A stretch of DNA of 64,000 bases, taken from the NCBI RefSeq assembly GCF_028471945.1, contig NZ_CP110128.1:360501-424500 (forward strand), in the 5' to 3' direction. The position numbers were made by a program, and so were the translations under genes. How positions within the stretch are numbered: the first letter of the stretch is position 1; every line of letters starts with the position of its first letter. The notes beneath the pieces were generated by a model. It ran no database searches. It saw only the letters and a list, made by a program, of their open reading frames with translations, and was not told the DNA's origin. Origin of the DNA: Pseudomonas sp. WJP1 (GTDB taxonomy: Bacteria > Pseudomonadota > Gammaproteobacteria > Pseudomonadales > Pseudomonadaceae). Positions 61,591 through 64,000 of the stretch are shown piece by piece.

Positions 61591-62863
61591 TCGCGCCGGT
61601 TCCCGGCAGTGGCGGCAACTTTGCCAGCTTCAAGGCGACCAGCAATGCCACGACCAGCAAGGCGCCGATGAACAAGCCGATTCCGTTCCAGCCGCCCAAG
61701 TGCCAGAACACGCCGCCCGCCGTACCGGCAATGCTCCCGCCGGCGTAGTAGCTGAACAGGTACAAGGACGATGCCTGGCCCTTGGCCTTGAGGGCACGGC
61801 GACCGATCCAGCTGCTGGCGACCGAGTGGGCACCGAAGAAACCGAACGTGAAGACCAGCATGCCGAGGATGACCAGCGGCAATGGCGTGAACATCGTCAG
61901 GGCGAGACCGCTGATCATCAGCGCGATAGTGCTCCATAGCACTTTGCGGCGGCCGATTTTGTCCGCCAGCGAGCCGATTTTCGCCGAGCTGTAGATACCC
62001 GACAGGTACACCACGGAAAGCAGCCCTACAAAGACCTGATCCATGTGATAAGGCTCGGCCAGCAAGCGGTAGCCGATGTAGTTGAACAAGGTGACGAACG
62101 CCCCCATCAGCACGAAGGCTTCGAGAAACAGCAGCGGCAGGCCGGCGTCGCGAAAGTGCATGGTGAACCCGTCGACCAGGCTGCGCGGGTGCAGCGAGCG
62201 GGGGCGGAAGTTGCGCGACTCAGGGAGGATTTTCCAGAACACCGCTGCCGCAATCAGCGCCAGGCCGCCGATCACCAGCATTGCCGTGTGCCAGCTGACG
62301 AAGTCGATCAAGACGCCGGTGATAAGCCGCCCGCTCATGCCGCCGATGGCGTTGCCGCCAATGTACAAGCCCATGGCGAGGCCGATGTGCTGTGGGTGAA
62401 TCTCTTCGCTCAGGTAGGTCATCGCAACCGCCGCCAGGCCGCTCAACGACAATCCAATCAGCGCGCGCATCGCCAGCACGCCATGCCAGCTCGGCATCAT
62501 CGCGCTGGCCATGGTGCACAGTGCGGCGGCGAACAGCGCCGCCACCATCACCGGTTTACGCCCGACCCTGTCGGAGATCGGGCCGGTGATCAGCAGGCCG
62601 ATGGCAAGCATGCCCGTGGCTACTGACAGGATCAGGCTGCTCTGTGCCGCGTTGATGGAATATTCGTGGGACAGCAACGGCATCATCGGTTGCACGCAGT
62701 AGAGCAGGGCGAACGTCGCGAAGCCGCCGCAGAACAGCGCCAGCACGGTGCGCATGAAGGCTGGCGTGCCTTTTTCGATGTAGATCTCTTTCAGCTCGAC
62801 AGCCACATCGTCCAGTGCGGCGGGAGGAATTTCATGGGTAAGTGGAGCGACAGCAGTTTTCAC
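61583..62863 (-). CDS. MFS transporter, YnfM-like
   Basis: 426-residue major facilitator with an unusually long cytoplasmic N-terminus (about 38 residues) before 12 predicted helices. The MFS loop motif GPISDRVGRKPVMV lies near residue 95 and its repeat GSLADKIGRRKVLW near 315. The closest recognisable group is the YnfM/AraJ-type efflux family (VSSWIGRRALKAKGQASSLYLFSYYAGG). The substrate is unknown. Divergent from a LysR gene, which probably controls it; the 3' end overlaps gspM by 8 nt tail to tail. Confidence 0.88.
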   Translation of the reverse strand: MKTAVAPLTHEIPPAALDDVAVELKEIYIEKGTPAFMRTVLALFCGGFATFALLYCVQPMMPLLSHEYSINAAQSSLILSVATGMLAIGLLITGPISDRVGRKPVMVAALFAAALCTMASAMMPSWHGVLAMRALIGLSLSGLAAVAMTYLSEEIHPQHIGLAMGLYIGGNAIGGMSGRLITGVLIDFVSWHTAMLVIGGLALIAAAVFWKILPESRNFRPRSLHPRSLVDGFTMHFRDAGLPLLFLEAFVLMGAFVTLFNYIGYRLLAEPYHMDQVFVGLLSVVYLSGIYSSAKIGSLADKIGRRKVLWSTIALMISGLALTMFTPLPLVILGMLVFTFGFFGAHSVASSWIGRRALKAKGQASSLYLFSYYAGGSIAGTAGGVFWHLGGWNGIGLFIGALLVVALLVALKLAKLPPLPGTGATI

Positions 62864-62906
62864 GGTGGACCTCGGAGGAGCGCAGCCGGTCAGGCAATGA
62901 AAAAAG

Positions 62907-62941
62907 CATATAGCTGGCTAATGATTCAATCCAATATATTG
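62907..62941 (-). promoter_or_regulatory. MFS promoter and candidate LysR operator
   Basis: On the minus strand TTGGAT (62934-62929), a 16-nt spacer and TATATG (62912-62907) form a promoter candidate for the MFS gene. The 10-nt palindrome CAATATATTG (62932-62941) overlaps its -35 and is a possible binding site for the divergently encoded LysR protein. Confidence 0.45.
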
Positions 62942-62982
62942 TTCGACCTGTTTGATAGCTTTAACGACCTAATGGGGTTTTC

Positions 62983-63885
62983 ATGGAATTGCGTCATCTG
63001 CGCTACTTCATCGCCGTCGCCGAAGAACTGCATTTCGGCCGCGCCGCACAGGTGCTGGGCATCTCCCAGCCACCGCTGAGCCAGCAGATCCAGGCGCTGG
63101 AACAGGAGGTCGGCGCGCGCTTGTTCGAGCGTACCAATCGTCGGGTCGAGCTGAGCGAGGCCGGTCGACTGTTCCTGGAAGAGGCGCGCCTGGTGCTGGC
63201 GCAGGTCGACAAGGCGGCGGATGTCGCGCGGCGGGCGCAGTTGGGCGAACTGGGAGAGCTGAAAATCGGTTTCACCTCGTCGGCGCCGTTCAACTCAACG
63301 ATTCCCCAGGCGATTTTTTCGTTTCGCCAGCGTTTTCCGGCGGTGCATTTGAACCTGCGGGAAATGAGTAGCACCCAGGTCGCCGATGCGCTGGTAGATG
63401 AGTCGATCGAGGTCGGGATCATGCGGCCGCTGGGGCTGCCCGACTCGCTAAGCGTGGTCGAACTGATGCGCGAGCCCTTGGTCGCGGTGCTCAGCTCAAA
63501 GCATCCGCTGGTGAAGGACAGTGAAGAGGGATTGTTCCTGTCAGCGTTGGCCCTCGAGCCCTTTGTATTCTTCCCGCGCAGCTACGGCAGTGGCCTGTAC
63601 GCGCAATTACTCAGCTTGGCCCGAGACGCCGGCTTCAGCCCGCACTTCGCCCAGGAGGCCGGCGAGGCGATGACCATTATCGGTTTGGTGGCCGCAGGGC
63701 TGGGTGTGTCGGTGCTGCCGGCGTCTTATCAGCGGATGCGCATTGACGGCGTGGTCTATCGACCGCTGCTCGATCCGGCGGCGGTGTCGGCGGTGTGGCT
63801 AGTGCAGCGCAAGGACCAGAAGTCGCCGATGGCCAGGGCGTTTGTGGAGTTGTTGACGCGAAAAGTAGAGCCTCTTCTACCCTGA
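62983..63885 (+). CDS. LysR-family transcriptional regulator
   Basis: 300-residue regulator. N-terminal winged helix-turn-helix (MELRHLRYFIAVAEELHFGRAAQVLGISQPPLSQQIQALEQEVG) and a C-terminal periplasmic-binding-protein-like effector domain starting near residue 90 (LGELKIGFTSSAPFN). GGGG lies about 6 nt before the ATG. The divergent MFS gene 119 nt away is the probable target. The effector is unknown. Confidence 0.93.
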   Translation: MELRHLRYFIAVAEELHFGRAAQVLGISQPPLSQQIQALEQEVGARLFERTNRRVELSEAGRLFLEEARLVLAQVDKAADVARRAQLGELGELKIGFTSSAPFNSTIPQAIFSFRQRFPAVHLNLREMSSTQVADALVDESIEVGIMRPLGLPDSLSVVELMREPLVAVLSSKHPLVKDSEEGLFLSALALEPFVFFPRSYGSGLYAQLLSLARDAGFSPHFAQEAGEAMTIIGLVAAGLGVSVLPASYQRMRIDGVVYRPLLDPAAVSAVWLVQRKDQKSPMARAFVELLTRKVEPLLP

Positions 63886-63945
63886 TTGTTTTGCAGTTAA
63901 TTGAGGCTGCCGAACATCGACTCTTTAGAATTCCTGGTTGAGTGG

Positions 63946-63965
63946 GTGTAGCTCAGGGGCTACAC
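63946..63965. promoter_or_regulatory. Inverted repeat overlapping a promoter-like sequence
   Basis: GTGTAGC-TCAGGG-GCTACAC has perfect 7-nt arms. It overlaps a promoter candidate TTGAGT (63938-63943), 17-nt spacer, TACACT (63961-63966). It could be an operator or hairpin for the gene that may begin at 63973. Confidence 0.4.
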
Positions 63966-63972
63966 TCGGCGC

Positions 63973-64000
63973 ATGACGGAGATTCTTCGAAGTTCGACAT
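63973..64000 (+). CDS. Possible start of a further gene (cut by the window end)
   Basis: ATG at 63973 opens a frame MTEILRSST that runs to the window end. It starts about 7 nt after a TACACT -10 candidate, so the mRNA could begin at or next to the ATG. There is no ribosome site. Too short to identify. Confidence 0.25.

Noticed and set aside
63942..64000. tRNA-like pattern (GTGGGTGTAGCTCAG ... GTTCGA)
   Set aside because: The D-stem partner of GCTC is missing and no anticodon stem can form; the right-hand part is cut by the window end.

Overview
The window reads as chromosomal core DNA of a Pseudomonas, most likely of the fluorescens lineage. The evidence is the medium-chain-length polyhydroxyalkanoate locus phaC1-phaZ-phaC2-phaD facing phaI-phaF, the hisIE-tatABC and ubiE-ubiJ-ubiB neighbourhood, pilMNOPQ-aroK-aroB-damX-like-gltBD-hemE, and many GC-rich REP-type inverted repeats in gene gaps. 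The genes are tightly packed, G/C-rich at third positions, and in long co-directional runs. I see no tRNA, rRNA, insertion sequence, phage or CRISPR array.

Layout. 1-3.2 kb: end of opgG and complete opgH (periplasmic glucan synthesis), closed by a terminator. 3.3-6.0 kb: a three-gene polar amino acid ABC importer. 6.1-8.1 kb: a chemoreceptor on the minus strand with a good sigma-28-like promoter. 8.2-14.3 kb: minus-strand run ubiE-ubiJ-ubiB, hisI-hisE, tatA-tatB-tatC, rsmE (ubiquinone synthesis, histidine synthesis, Tat export, 16S rRNA methylation). 14.4-21.7 kb: PHA storage locus, with a shared inverted-repeat motif upstream of phaI and phaC1 (candidate PhaD operator) and a sigma-54-like site upstream of phaC1. 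21.7-29.3 kb: DUF971 gene, hslV-hslU (heat-shock-type promoter), a SPOR protein, argS and priA, all minus strand. 29.4-31.3 kb: rpmE and a malic enzyme. 31.4-33.9 kb: penicillin-binding protein 1A, divergent from pilMNOPQ (34.1-38.9 kb), aroK, aroB and a damX-like gene, then gltB-gltD and hemE to 49.9 kb.

50-61.6 kb is the most accessory-looking part. It holds a secreted AA10 lytic polysaccharide monooxygenase of GbpA-like architecture, a four-helix cytochrome b561, and a compact type II secretion operon gspC-D-E-F-G-H-I-J-K-L-M with overlapping or 3-nt-spaced genes. The arrangement suggests a unit that makes, exports and perhaps supplies electrons to a chitin- or polysaccharide-active copper enzyme. 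An MFS transporter and a divergent LysR regulator follow. The last 60 bases hold an inverted repeat and the possible start of another gene.

All functional calls come from reading motifs and gene order; no database search or computation was run. Promoter and operator calls are pattern matches made by eye.
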